Source: Bacteroidales bacterium
GTDB taxonomy: Bacteria; Bacteroidota; Bacteroidia; Bacteroidales; Paludibacteraceae
Direction of reading: 5' to 3'
DNA: 64,000 nt
NCBI GenBank assembly: GCA_022784645.1
Contig: JALFZG010000066.1
Span: 1-64,000 of the forward strand
Positions 40,327-49,162 of this stretch are shown here, piece after piece. The position numbers were made by a program, and so were the translations under genes. How positions within the stretch are numbered: position 1 is the first letter of the stretch; every line of letters begins with the position of its first letter. The notes under the pieces are model-generated. The model saw only the letters and a list, made by a program, of their open reading frames with translations. It was not told the DNA's origin and made no database searches.

Positions 40327-42141
40327 GTGAAAAACGGCTTACCTATCAGCAAGAGCATTGCCAATCGGCTGCTGATTTGCAAAGCTATGCGAGGTGATGA
40401 CCTTTCCGAGGTTATTGCCTCGCCCGCTTTTGCGCTCTATCCCGACGATGTGCGGCTGATGGCGAAGCACTTGGTTGCTTTGCAACTATCTAACGATGCG
40501 CTCGTGCTCGATTGTCAGAACGCTGGTACGGTGATGCGTTTCCTCTGTGCGTTTGCTGCACAGCAAGAGGGTAGGGAACTGACGCTCACGGGTTGCGAAA
40601 GAATGATGCAGCGCCCCATCGGTCCGCTGGTGGAGGCGTTGCGTAAGATTGGAGCGGATATTCGCTATCTGGGCGAAGAGGGGTTTCCGCCTTTGCGTAT
40701 TGTAGGAAAGCGTCTTGAAAAAACACCTTTGCAGATGTGCGCTCCGCAGCCTTCTACGCAGTTTATCTCGGCGTTGCTATTGGCTGGGATAGCGGTGGAA
40801 ACCGATGTGCAATCGCCGTATATCGACCTTACGCGCACCGTAATACGCGACTTTCAGGCAGGACGTATAAGCCGATTGGAAGACGTGGAGAAAGATTGGT
40901 CGTCAGCTGCCTTTTGGCTGGAACGTGAAGCTGTTGGATTGCCCATTCCTGAGGAAATATTCAGCCAACTCCGAGCGGATTCCGAGCAAGGCGATAAAGT
41001 TGCTCAGATTTTGTTTGAGCAGATTCGCAGTCGTAGTCTTACTGCATGGGATTTCTCTTTATGTCCCGACCTCTATCCAGCTGCAGCGGTGGCGTGTTGT
41101 GTGATTGGGTTGCAGCCCGCTTTTAGCGGTTTGCAGACGCTCCGGCTAAAGGAGTCCGACCGCATTGCGGCCGTAGAAGAGGGGCTTCGCGCCATCTCTC
41201 AAGACTCGCAAGCGGTAGTGAAGACGTATGCCGACCATAGGATTGCCATGGCGTTTTTGGCGGCAGGATTTCGCGTGGATAATACGGCTTGTATTTCCAA
41301 ATCCTATCCGGCTTTCCTCTCTGAGTTACTCGATTGCGAGCGTTTGGTGGCGCTTAGAGAAGGCGATTCGATGCCGGTTTTTCAAGACGGCTTGCTTACC
41401 CGTATTCAGACCGATGAGGGTAGGGGAAAGAAGCATGCGCTCATACAAGCTATGCCGCTGATGGAGAGCGAGTTCGTATGGATGTGCGATGCGGATATTC
41501 TGCCACCATCGATGCCCGCTTCGTTACCCAATGCCGACTTGATTATCCTCCCGCTGCGAATGGAATCGAACAATACCTTTTTTAGCGAGTTGCTCACGCT
41601 CGAATATGCTGCCATCCAGTCGTTCACGATGCTTGCTGCCGAGAAGGGACATCCGATATTGTGTTCGGGTGCCAACATGATTGTTCGACGTTCAGCTTGG
41701 GAGGAATGTGCCGGGGCGATACGTCAGGATATCCCCAGCGGTGATGATATGTTTATTTTGGAAGAGATGAAGCGGCGGGGCAAAACGATAGTAGCAGGCC
41801 CTGCTTCGCTTACGGCCACTTGCTTTGCTCCTACTTCGCTAAAGGCGCTCCTCAAGCAGCGCGCTCGATGGGCAGGAAAAGCGCCAGCTTATCAAGATAG
41901 GGAAATCCTTCTCGCGGGCGGATGGACGGTCTTGTCTAATCTGTTCGTGTACCTGCTTCCGGGATGGGCCTTCATCAAATGGGTGGCGGATATGCTCCTC
42001 GTAGAGCGTCATCATAAGCAGTACGCTTATCCCGAAAAATGCGGTCTAAAAACATGGCTGTGGGGTGCCGTTTTGACCCTTGTTTATCCGCTTTGGATGC
42101 TTCTTTGCCTCAGCGTAGGATTATTCAGAAAGAAATGGTAA
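40327..42141 (+). CDS. aroA: EPSP synthase-GT2 glycosyltransferase fusion
   Basis: One 604-residue frame with two unrelated halves. Residues 1-342 are 3-phosphoshikimate 1-carboxyvinyltransferase: LPISKSIANR (5-14), NAGTVMRF (65-72), ERMMQRPIGPLVEAL, STQFISALLLAG, VEKDWSSAAFWL, LCPDLYPAAA (catalytic Asp), LKESDRI (274-280) and ADHRIAMAF. It is short (typical about 410-430), and the N-terminal strand is clipped: the frame is open only from the previous stop, and the first start is GTG 40327. Residues 345-604 are a GT2 domain with CDADI (DXD, 387-391), SGDDMFILEE and QRARW (511-515), then two or three membrane helices, but lacking the usual first 60-80 residues. The enzyme half probably works in the shikimate pathway; the activity of the second half is uncertain. 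Confidence 0.85.
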   Translation: MKNGLPISKSIANRLLICKAMRGDDLSEVIASPAFALYPDDVRLMAKHLVALQLSNDALVLDCQNAGTVMRFLCAFAAQQEGRELTLTGCERMMQRPIGPLVEALRKIGADIRYLGEEGFPPLRIVGKRLEKTPLQMCAPQPSTQFISALLLAGIAVETDVQSPYIDLTRTVIRDFQAGRISRLEDVEKDWSSAAFWLEREAVGLPIPEEIFSQLRADSEQGDKVAQILFEQIRSRSLTAWDFSLCPDLYPAAAVACCVIGLQPAFSGLQTLRLKESDRIAAVEEGLRAISQDSQAVVKTYADHRIAMAFLAAGFRVDNTACISKSYPAFLSELLDCERLVALREGDSMPVFQDGLLTRIQTDEGRGKKHALIQAMPLMESEFVWMCDADILPPSMPASLPNADLIILPLRMESNNTFFSELLTLEYAAIQSFTMLAAEKGHPILCSGANMIVRRSAWEECAGAIRQDIPSGDDMFILEEMKRRGKTIVAGPASLTATCFAPTSLKALLKQRARWAGKAPAYQDREILLAGGWTVLSNLFVYLLPGWAFIKWVADMLLVERHHKQYAYPEKCGLKTWLWGAVLTLVYPLWMLLCLSVGLFRKKW

Positions 42142-42216
42142 AACGTGCTGTAGATCAACAATTAATACCCATTTTTTATGTTTAATGCTTGTTTCTTTCA
42201 TTTTTCTGCTTGAAAA

Positions 42217-42248
42217 TTTGGTGATATGCGCAAAAATGCGTATCTTTG
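42217..42248 (+). promoter_or_regulatory. Promoter of the T9SS-protein/OmpA cluster
   Basis: TTTG (42217-42220), 20-bp spacer, TATCTTTG (42241-42248) followed by CA. The predicted transcript start near 42255 excludes the TTG at 42257 as a sensible start and supports ATG 42302. Confidence 0.8.
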
Positions 42249-42301
42249 CATGTTAATTGCCCCACTATGCCGGTGCGGGTTCGCAAATACCATTTTTCAG
42301 G

Positions 42302-43951
42302 ATGATGAAACATATCGTATTGATTTTTTGTATTAGTTTACTGAGCACTGCTTCGCTGTGGGCAGCAAATGCTCCGTATAGCGGCTATTGCGGCCGAAAA
42401 ATTCACCAAAATTCCGATAGCACCAACCTGCGCTGGACGCTGCAAAACGGCGTGCTGACCATCTCTGGTTCCGGTCCTATGCGCGGCTATGAATCGGCTG
42501 CGCAAACACCATGGTATGCCTATAGAAACGCCATTCAGCACTTGCACATTGCGGATAGTGTATCGACTGTAGGAAGCAAGGCTTTCGCGAAATGCAGCCT
42601 GCTCAGCAGCGTGTATATCGGCAATGCCGTAGCAAGCATCGATACCGCTGCGTTTGAGGGTTGCAATAACTTGAGAACGGTAGAATGGAATGCTGCCAAT
42701 TGCGATAATTTCCTCATTTATGATTATGCCCCTTTCTTCTCGGTAGCGTCGTCGATTCGCGATTTTCAGTTCGGCGACAGTGTACGTTTTGTGCCCGCTT
42801 ATCTCTGCATGGGCATGCAGAAAGTGGACTCGCTCTACTTGCCGGCTGCTGTTGATAGCATCAGCCCTTATGCTTTCCGCATGATGGGAGGACTGCAATC
42901 TATTATCGTGTCAGAGAATAACCCTAAATACGATTCGCGCGATACTTGTAATGCGCTCATGCATACGTCCTCAAATACCCTCTTGCTCGGATGCGCTACC
43001 ACCGTTATTCCGGCTCAAACGCGCACGATTGCGGAGCAGGCATTTCGTAATGTGAGAGAGCTGACCGAACTCGTTATCCCGGATGGCGTTCGAACCATCG
43101 GAAGGGAGGCTTTCTACGGCTGCAAAGAGTTGGCAACCCTTACGTTGCCGAAGGGGCTTCGCCGCATTGAAGAATATACGTTTACGGATTGCCGCAGCCT
43201 TGAAAATGTGCTTTGGAGCGACAGCTTGGAGTATATCGGTCGCCGCGGTTTCGGTTATTGCGATTCGCTGATGATAATGATTCTTCCCAACACGCTTCAG
43301 CAACTCGATGAGATGGCTATCACCAATTGCCCCAAACTGGAGCAGATTTACTGCTTGGCCGATACTGTTCCGCAGATTGAGTACAACTCTATTCGCTTTG
43401 GTGGCGAGGTGTGGGTGCCTTGTCCGAGTTTGCCCGATTATCAGACGGATGCCAATTGGCAAATCCAAACGCTGAATCCCATCTATGATTTTCTGTTTAC
43501 GACCGAGTCGGTTAACCCCGTTTTCGGCAGCGCGCAGATTTTGCAGCACCCAGGATGCGAAGAAAAAGCGCATATCTTGGCTACTCCGGCTGAGGGCTTT
43601 GAATTTGACCGATGGGCAGAAAAAGGCAGCGGTGAGACCTTCTCCGTATTGGCAGAAGACAGTTTTTATGTGGCACGTGATTTGTCGCTTGTGGCGATGT
43701 TCAAGCAGCAGAGTACGGATTTGATTTATTTCGAAAATGCGTCAGACGATGCGTTCAGCGTATATACTTCGGGCTCGGATATCATCATTTCGGCTGATTC
43801 CGACCTGCTCATTCGCGTGATTGACGCTGCAGGCGGATGCGTAGCTTCGGCTGCTATTCGGGGAGAAGGTACGACTGTGGTGAGCGTAAGTGGAAGTGGC
43901 GTTTATCTCGTTAATACCACCCGCGGAACGAAGAAAGTGGTAGTAGAATAG
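42302..43951 (+). CDS. Secreted BspA-like leucine-rich repeat protein with T9SS-type tail
   Basis: About 549 residues from ATG 42302. Signal peptide MMKHIVLIFCISLLSTASLWA. LRR_5 (BspA/Treponema type) repeats occupy about residues 60-360, with recurring IGxxAFxxCxxLxxVxxxxxVxxIxxxAF: for example SVSTVGSKAFAKCSLLSSVY and VRTIGREAFYGCKELATLTL. An InlB-like repeat (ATPAEGFEFDRWAEKG...) lies near 435-475. The last 75 residues form a beta-rich tail ending GVYLVNTTRGTKKVVVE, which fits a T9SS C-terminal domain. Such proteins often act as adhesins. Next gene 48 bp downstream, probably one transcript. Confidence 0.88.
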   Translation: MMKHIVLIFCISLLSTASLWAANAPYSGYCGRKIHQNSDSTNLRWTLQNGVLTISGSGPMRGYESAAQTPWYAYRNAIQHLHIADSVSTVGSKAFAKCSLLSSVYIGNAVASIDTAAFEGCNNLRTVEWNAANCDNFLIYDYAPFFSVASSIRDFQFGDSVRFVPAYLCMGMQKVDSLYLPAAVDSISPYAFRMMGGLQSIIVSENNPKYDSRDTCNALMHTSSNTLLLGCATTVIPAQTRTIAEQAFRNVRELTELVIPDGVRTIGREAFYGCKELATLTLPKGLRRIEEYTFTDCRSLENVLWSDSLEYIGRRGFGYCDSLMIMILPNTLQQLDEMAITNCPKLEQIYCLADTVPQIEYNSIRFGGEVWVPCPSLPDYQTDANWQIQTLNPIYDFLFTTESVNPVFGSAQILQHPGCEEKAHILATPAEGFEFDRWAEKGSGETFSVLAEDSFYVARDLSLVAMFKQQSTDLIYFENASDDAFSVYTSGSDIIISADSDLLIRVIDAAGGCVASAAIRGEGTTVVSVSGSGVYLVNTTRGTKKVVVE

Positions 43952-43999
43952 TAGTAGAAAAGAAAGCACTGCATTGGTAATAGAAAAGCACTGCATTTT

Positions 44000-46900
44000 A
44001 TGAGAAATAACATACAAAAGATGTTGATGGCAGCAATAATGCTGCTGATGAGTATGATGGCTTCTGCAGCTGTGCCCGCTTGGCAATGCTCATTTGAGCG
44101 CCAGCAAGATCGTACGGGATGGACGGTGCTCACTTCCGGCACACCAGGAAGCAACACATGGAAAGCCGGTACGGCCACCTCTTACGATGGCACTCATTCG
44201 TTTTATATCACGGCTGATGGTGGCCAGACAGCAGCCTATCAAGAGAACGGAGCAGCTTGCATAACAGCTTATCGCAAAATCTCGCTCCAGAAAGGACGCT
44301 ATACGTTCACTTGCGTCTATAAAGCGCGTGGAGGCTATGGCGATTACCTGAATATGGCGTTTTCAACTGCGCGGCCCACATCGGCTTCAGACTTAGATGA
44401 TTATAGTGGGTTTCTGCTTCCATCGGCTTGCTATTTCCAGCAAGTTAACGACACCAATCCATGGTTGCCCAATCACCCGATGTGGCTCACCTATACGGAA
44501 GAGATTGAGGTGACAGCCAACCGGGCGGATTATTACCTCTCTTTTATGTGGCATACCAATGGCGATGCGAATATCAACAACCCTGGTGCGTGTGTGGATT
44601 TTATTCAAATTGCCCCTATTCAGACGGGTCCGGATTGCTCTGCGCAGCCGAAATTCTTGCGTCAGAACAGGCAGGGAAATGCCGTAACCTTTGATTGGTC
44701 GGGCACGGCATCAGAGTATCAGATCGAGTATTTTATCTATGATGACCCGACAGTCAGAATGGTCGATTACCTCACGCAGCCTACTTATACCGTACATTGC
44801 GATGCCATCCGAGAGGGCGTCTATACGTTCCGAGTGCGCTCCATCTGCGGCACTGACACCAGCGCGTGGAGCAAGCTCGATTACCTGCTCTTCTATGATA
44901 TCACTAAGCATTGCATGGATTATCTGAATTTCTATGATCCTGACGTCATAGCTCAATACGGCGACTTCGCCAATCCGTATGCCTATACCGGAGTGATAGA
45001 TAGTGGTTATTGGGGTGCAGACAGCCGAATAACAAGGCATTATATCCCGGGTGAAACGGATCCGCACACGAGTAATCAACTCACCACTACACCGAGCGAT
45101 CAGGTGGCTTCTATACGTTTGGGCAATTGGCAGAGTAGGGCAGAGGGCGAGGCTGTGAATTTCCGATTGCCCATCACCCAAGACGCTGCGGTACTGCTCG
45201 TGCAATACGCTGTCGTAATGCAAGACGCCAACCACGAAGTTGATAGCCAGCCGCATTTCACCCTCGAATTGCTCGACTCAGTGGGCACACTCGTTGATTC
45301 CTGCGGTTTCGCTGATTTCATTGCAGAAACGGGCCCAACCGGATGGCAGACTGATAATTCCGATTCCATCCCCGTGCGGTGGAAAGATTGGACGCTCATA
45401 GGTATGAATATGCAGCAGTATATGGGGCAAACGCTCACCATCCGAATAACAACCAAAGATTGTGCCCTCGGCGAGCATTACAGCTATGCATATTTCTCTC
45501 TCGCTTGCCACGATGGCAGGATTGAGGGCCTACGCTGTGGGGAGAAGCCCGATACGCTGAAAGCTGCTCCCGGTTTCTACTACCGCTGGTATCGCAAATT
45601 TGAAACTCCGCGTGTGGTGCTCAGTCGCGAACAGACGTTCGTTATCCCCAACAGCCGATACGATACGGCTACCTATTGCGTGGATCTCATTCAGATGCTC
45701 GATACCACCTGCTATATCACCCTTGAAGTCAGCGCATTGGGCTATGAGCCGCATGCAGATTTCGCAGCCGAATGGCGGGCACAAGACTGCCAGAGTTTCG
45801 TTAGCCTTACGGACAGCAGTTATATCGCCGGCTTCGCTTATGATTCGCTCGATAATAAGGTGGTAATCACCCGTGATTACGAAGCCGAACGCAGTTATTA
45901 TTGGGAATGCAACACCACGCTTGGCCGCCAAACGAGCACCCTTCCCAACCCGCGTTTCCGTTTACCCAACACGGGTGACTCTGTGCGAATCACCCTCACT
46001 TCGGCTATGGAAGGCGGCTGCGAAGACGTGAAGCAGTATGTATTTTACGCTCCGCCTGTGCAACCCATAACCGTTACAAAGCGGTATAATATCTGCCAAG
46101 GTGATACGATTTATTATAAGGGCCAAACCTATACGGAGTCGGGAGATTATGTTGACACCTTGGCCACCACGCTGGGCTGCGATTCCTTCTTTGTGCTTTC
46201 TCTGCGTTATATCACAGTAGATACTATCCGCTATTTCGATACTATTTGTGAAGTCGATATGCCAGCGGGCGGTGTGTATTGGCCGGAGGGCAATCTCTAT
46301 ATGCCGGCTGGAGGCAATTATACGTATATCCAACCCGCTCGCGGGGGCTGCGACAGCATCTGCCACCTGATGAACTTCTGCGAATATAAGCGGTTGCGAA
46401 TGAGCGTTGACAGCTTCCCAGAGGCATTCTGCCTTGGTGATGGCGACTTACGTATTTCCTATAAGAAACTTGCGGGCGAGGCATCGAGATATAGTCTTTT
46501 CTTCGATGCGGAAGCCCACCGGAGGGGCTTTATGGACCTCATTTGGATGCCTGTGGAAGACTCGGCTACTATCGATATTCCGCTTAGCGAACAAGCATGG
46601 GCGGGCTATTATACCGCTCGATTGGTGGTATATAACCTCCATTGCGATTCGCTCGTTTTTCCGCTCAATATCACGCTCTTATACGAGGCAGAAAACGTGA
46701 TTACGCAGCGGTGGAACGACTTCCTCTCTGTGCGTCAATCGGCGTATGATTTCTATGGCGGATTTACGGATTATCAGTGGTTTGCTGATGGAGTGGCTAT
46801 CAGCGGAATGAACGGCCCCCAACTTTATCTTCCCGAAAATGGCCTCGATCCCAATGCTGAATATTCGGTAGAGATGACCCGATTAGCGGATAGTGTACGT

Positions 46901-47179
46901 ATCCGCAGTTGTGCTTTTGCGCCAACGGTTGAGCCCAACACCACGACCCTCAGTGTAGTGCCCAGCATCATTCTGGCAGGCGCGCCTACAGCCGTGAGCG
47001 TCAGCGTGAGCCAACCGGGGCAACTCTCCGTGTTCCGTCACTCCGGTGAATGTATGTGGAAAACGGAACTGCCTGAAGGTCAGTCGTTTATCAATCCACC
47101 GCAACAAGCAGGACTCTATATTCTGCATTTCCGCAACCGCGATGGCAGTATTCTTACCGCAAAACTTATTGTAGAATAA
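44000..47179 (+). CDS. Large secreted beta-rich protein with T9SS-type C terminus
   Basis: A 1059-residue exported protein. Signal peptide about 1-23 (MASA cleavage). Residues about 28-205 form a jelly-roll module (WQCSFERQQDRTGWTVL...), followed by an FN3-like region ending YTFRVRSICGTDTSAW, with the same Cys-ended motif as in the giant protein. A second large beta module spans about 310-510. Two Cys-Gly...GCDS repeats (ICQGDTIYYKGQTY...LGCDSFFVLSL and DTICEVDMPAGG...GGCDSICHL) lie near 695-795. The end (GLYILHFRNRDGSILTAKLIVE) is a T9SS sorting domain. No catalytic residues are recognised. It lies 15 bp before the OmpA-family gene. Confidence 0.85.
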   Translation: MRNNIQKMLMAAIMLLMSMMASAAVPAWQCSFERQQDRTGWTVLTSGTPGSNTWKAGTATSYDGTHSFYITADGGQTAAYQENGAACITAYRKISLQKGRYTFTCVYKARGGYGDYLNMAFSTARPTSASDLDDYSGFLLPSACYFQQVNDTNPWLPNHPMWLTYTEEIEVTANRADYYLSFMWHTNGDANINNPGACVDFIQIAPIQTGPDCSAQPKFLRQNRQGNAVTFDWSGTASEYQIEYFIYDDPTVRMVDYLTQPTYTVHCDAIREGVYTFRVRSICGTDTSAWSKLDYLLFYDITKHCMDYLNFYDPDVIAQYGDFANPYAYTGVIDSGYWGADSRITRHYIPGETDPHTSNQLTTTPSDQVASIRLGNWQSRAEGEAVNFRLPITQDAAVLLVQYAVVMQDANHEVDSQPHFTLELLDSVGTLVDSCGFADFIAETGPTGWQTDNSDSIPVRWKDWTLIGMNMQQYMGQTLTIRITTKDCALGEHYSYAYFSLACHDGRIEGLRCGEKPDTLKAAPGFYYRWYRKFETPRVVLSREQTFVIPNSRYDTATYCVDLIQMLDTTCYITLEVSALGYEPHADFAAEWRAQDCQSFVSLTDSSYIAGFAYDSLDNKVVITRDYEAERSYYWECNTTLGRQTSTLPNPRFRLPNTGDSVRITLTSAMEGGCEDVKQYVFYAPPVQPITVTKRYNICQGDTIYYKGQTYTESGDYVDTLATTLGCDSFFVLSLRYITVDTIRYFDTICEVDMPAGGVYWPEGNLYMPAGGNYTYIQPARGGCDSICHLMNFCEYKRLRMSVDSFPEAFCLGDGDLRISYKKLAGEASRYSLFFDAEAHRRGFMDLIWMPVEDSATIDIPLSEQAWAGYYTARLVVYNLHCDSLVFPLNITLLYEAENVITQRWNDFLSVRQSAYDFYGGFTDYQWFADGVAISGMNGPQLYLPENGLDPNAEYSVEMTRLADSVRIRSCAFAPTVEPNTTTLSVVPSIILAGAPTAVSVSVSQPGQLSVFRHSGECMWKTELPEGQSFINPPQQAGLYILHFRNRDGSILTAKLIVE

Positions 47180-47194
47180 ACGATAGGAGAACCC

Positions 47195-49051
47195 ATGATG
47201 AAACGTATTTATCTCTTTTTGATGATTGCATGCGCGTTCTCGCTGTCGATAACTGCGCAACCCACCACCAAGCACCATGTCGGCCTCTCGCTGGAGGGCG
47301 GCTATTCGCACCTCTTCTTCGGCCATCCGCTTACCCCCTTTAAGCCCCTCGGCGGGCTCGGCACGGGATTGAATGCTTCGCTTACGCCTCTTAGCGGAGG
47401 TGGCGGTGGAGCCGCGCTCTATTATGAGCTCCAGCACGGCCATTTCATCTTCCGCACAGGCTTCGGATTCGATGCTTCGTACAACCGCAATCGCCTGATT
47501 GTACCCGAACATTTCGCTACGATTGAAGAATATCCGAACATGCTCTTCCATTATCAGTTTGACCGTTTTGAAGAAACGACCACCTACGGCATTGCCTATC
47601 TCCCCATCTATTTAGGCGGCAGTTGGAATCGCTTTTTCTTCCTTGCAGGAGCGAAGATAGGTGTACTACCTTTCGCTGCGCAAACAACTGCCGAAGCCGA
47701 TGTGAAGATATGGGCGGAAGATCCCGATATCGTTGGCTCGATGGAGAATATGCCTACCCATGGTTTGCAGACGAGCACCTTCACCGGCCAACCATATGCT
47801 TATCCTACTAATCCCATCAATGCGATGCTCTCGCTCGAGATGGGCATTAACCTTGATAAACCCGCTCCAGAGCCTACCAAACGTATGGATCGCGAAGAGC
47901 GATGGCGAGAGCTCCATCGTAAGCGCTCGATGAAAGAACTGACGCATTACCGCGTGTCGTTCTTTGCTGATTATGGATTTACGGATATCCGTAGGTATGA
48001 GCCCAACCCCATTCCCTTCGGCAATATGTTGTCCGAAGGCGGACTGGTGGCGTTTGCTTCCGTATCTGACATCCAACCGTATTCGATGCTCGGCTGTGCA
48101 CCCTTGAAGCAAGCTAAGTTGAATAATTTTATGTTTGGCGTAAAATTTGCTGTGCAGTTTGAGATTCCCAAACGCGCTCCGCGAAAAGGCTCAATGGCCA
48201 ATCCGTTTATTTATGCATATGTGGAGGATCAACTTACGGAAAAGCCGATTGCCAATGCACGCGTGCAGGTTAGCAGCACCAAGCATCAGCGTCAGCGTTT
48301 TGACCGCACGACGGATGCGAAGTTCGGCAGGGTGGGGAAATCGATGCCCCCTGGCGAGTATCGGGTTCAGGTGAGCCGCCCCGGCTATTTCCCTGACAGC
48401 CTTGTCTTCATTCACGAGGAGCGTTTTGACACCCTCTTCATCGCCCTCTATCCCGAACGCAATCTCCACCTCGTGACCACCGATGCCAAGAGCGGACGAC
48501 GCATTAGCGCCTTCGTGACGATCCAATCCGAAGAAGGCGAACAGTTGCTTGCGGCGCAACTCGATTCGGCTGCGGCTGACCTCTCTACTATGCTCGACGG
48601 ACGCAAGCGTTACTACATTTGTGCGCGCGCCGATGGCTATATCGATATGTGCGATACCATCACCGATTTGGGCGGGCTCAAGACCCTCAAACTCGAACCG
48701 AAAGTGGTGCGCCGATTCGTGTTGCAGAATATGTTCTTCGCTACCGATAAGACCAAGATCCTGCCCTCGTCGGAGCCTGCACTCAACGAGCTTTATATGA
48801 TGCTCCGCGATAATCCCGAGTTACGCATCAAGATCATTGGCCACACCGATGATATTGCTTCGGATGCCTATAATCAGCGTCTGTCAGAGGGCCGTGCACA
48901 TAGTGTGCGTAAGGAGATGATCGAACGCGGAATCGATGGGTCGCGAATCCTAACGGAGGGGCATGGCGAGTTGGATCCCATCGTGCCGAACGACACGGAA
49001 GAGCATCGTCAGATGAATCGTCGCGTAGAAATCGAGATTCTCGAACAGTAA
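47195..49051 (+). CDS. OmpA-family outer-membrane protein with regulatory-like domains
   Basis: A 618-residue envelope protein. The signal peptide ends SITA and would expose Q at +1. Residues about 28-340 look like a membrane beta-barrel (alternating hydrophobic strands, many aromatic residues, closing with FMFGVKFAVQFEI). Two carboxypeptidase-regulatory-like domains follow (about 345-420 and 425-500; IANARVQVSSTK..., PPGEYRVQVSRPGYFPDS). Residues about 505-618 are an OmpA C-terminal peptidoglycan-binding domain: FFATDKTKILPSSEPALNEL, IIGHTDDIASDAYNQRLSEGRA and MNRRVEIEI. Position after two T9SS-type substrates suggests it helps anchor or place them; that is inference. Confidence 0.88.
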   Translation: MMKRIYLFLMIACAFSLSITAQPTTKHHVGLSLEGGYSHLFFGHPLTPFKPLGGLGTGLNASLTPLSGGGGGAALYYELQHGHFIFRTGFGFDASYNRNRLIVPEHFATIEEYPNMLFHYQFDRFEETTTYGIAYLPIYLGGSWNRFFFLAGAKIGVLPFAAQTTAEADVKIWAEDPDIVGSMENMPTHGLQTSTFTGQPYAYPTNPINAMLSLEMGINLDKPAPEPTKRMDREERWRELHRKRSMKELTHYRVSFFADYGFTDIRRYEPNPIPFGNMLSEGGLVAFASVSDIQPYSMLGCAPLKQAKLNNFMFGVKFAVQFEIPKRAPRKGSMANPFIYAYVEDQLTEKPIANARVQVSSTKHQRQRFDRTTDAKFGRVGKSMPPGEYRVQVSRPGYFPDSLVFIHEERFDTLFIALYPERNLHLVTTDAKSGRRISAFVTIQSEEGEQLLAAQLDSAAADLSTMLDGRKRYYICARADGYIDMCDTITDLGGLKTLKLEPKVVRRFVLQNMFFATDKTKILPSSEPALNELYMMLRDNPELRIKIIGHTDDIASDAYNQRLSEGRAHSVRKEMIERGIDGSRILTEGHGELDPIVPNDTEEHRQMNRRVEIEILEQ

Positions 49052-49162
49052 TCGCACTACCCGAAAAGTAGTATCCACACGCAATAATTGTGCGAACTTT
49101 GCGTACGTTTGCTTCGTCGATACGCAGCTAAGTCGCTATACTGCTTCGCGCAGTTTTGAACA

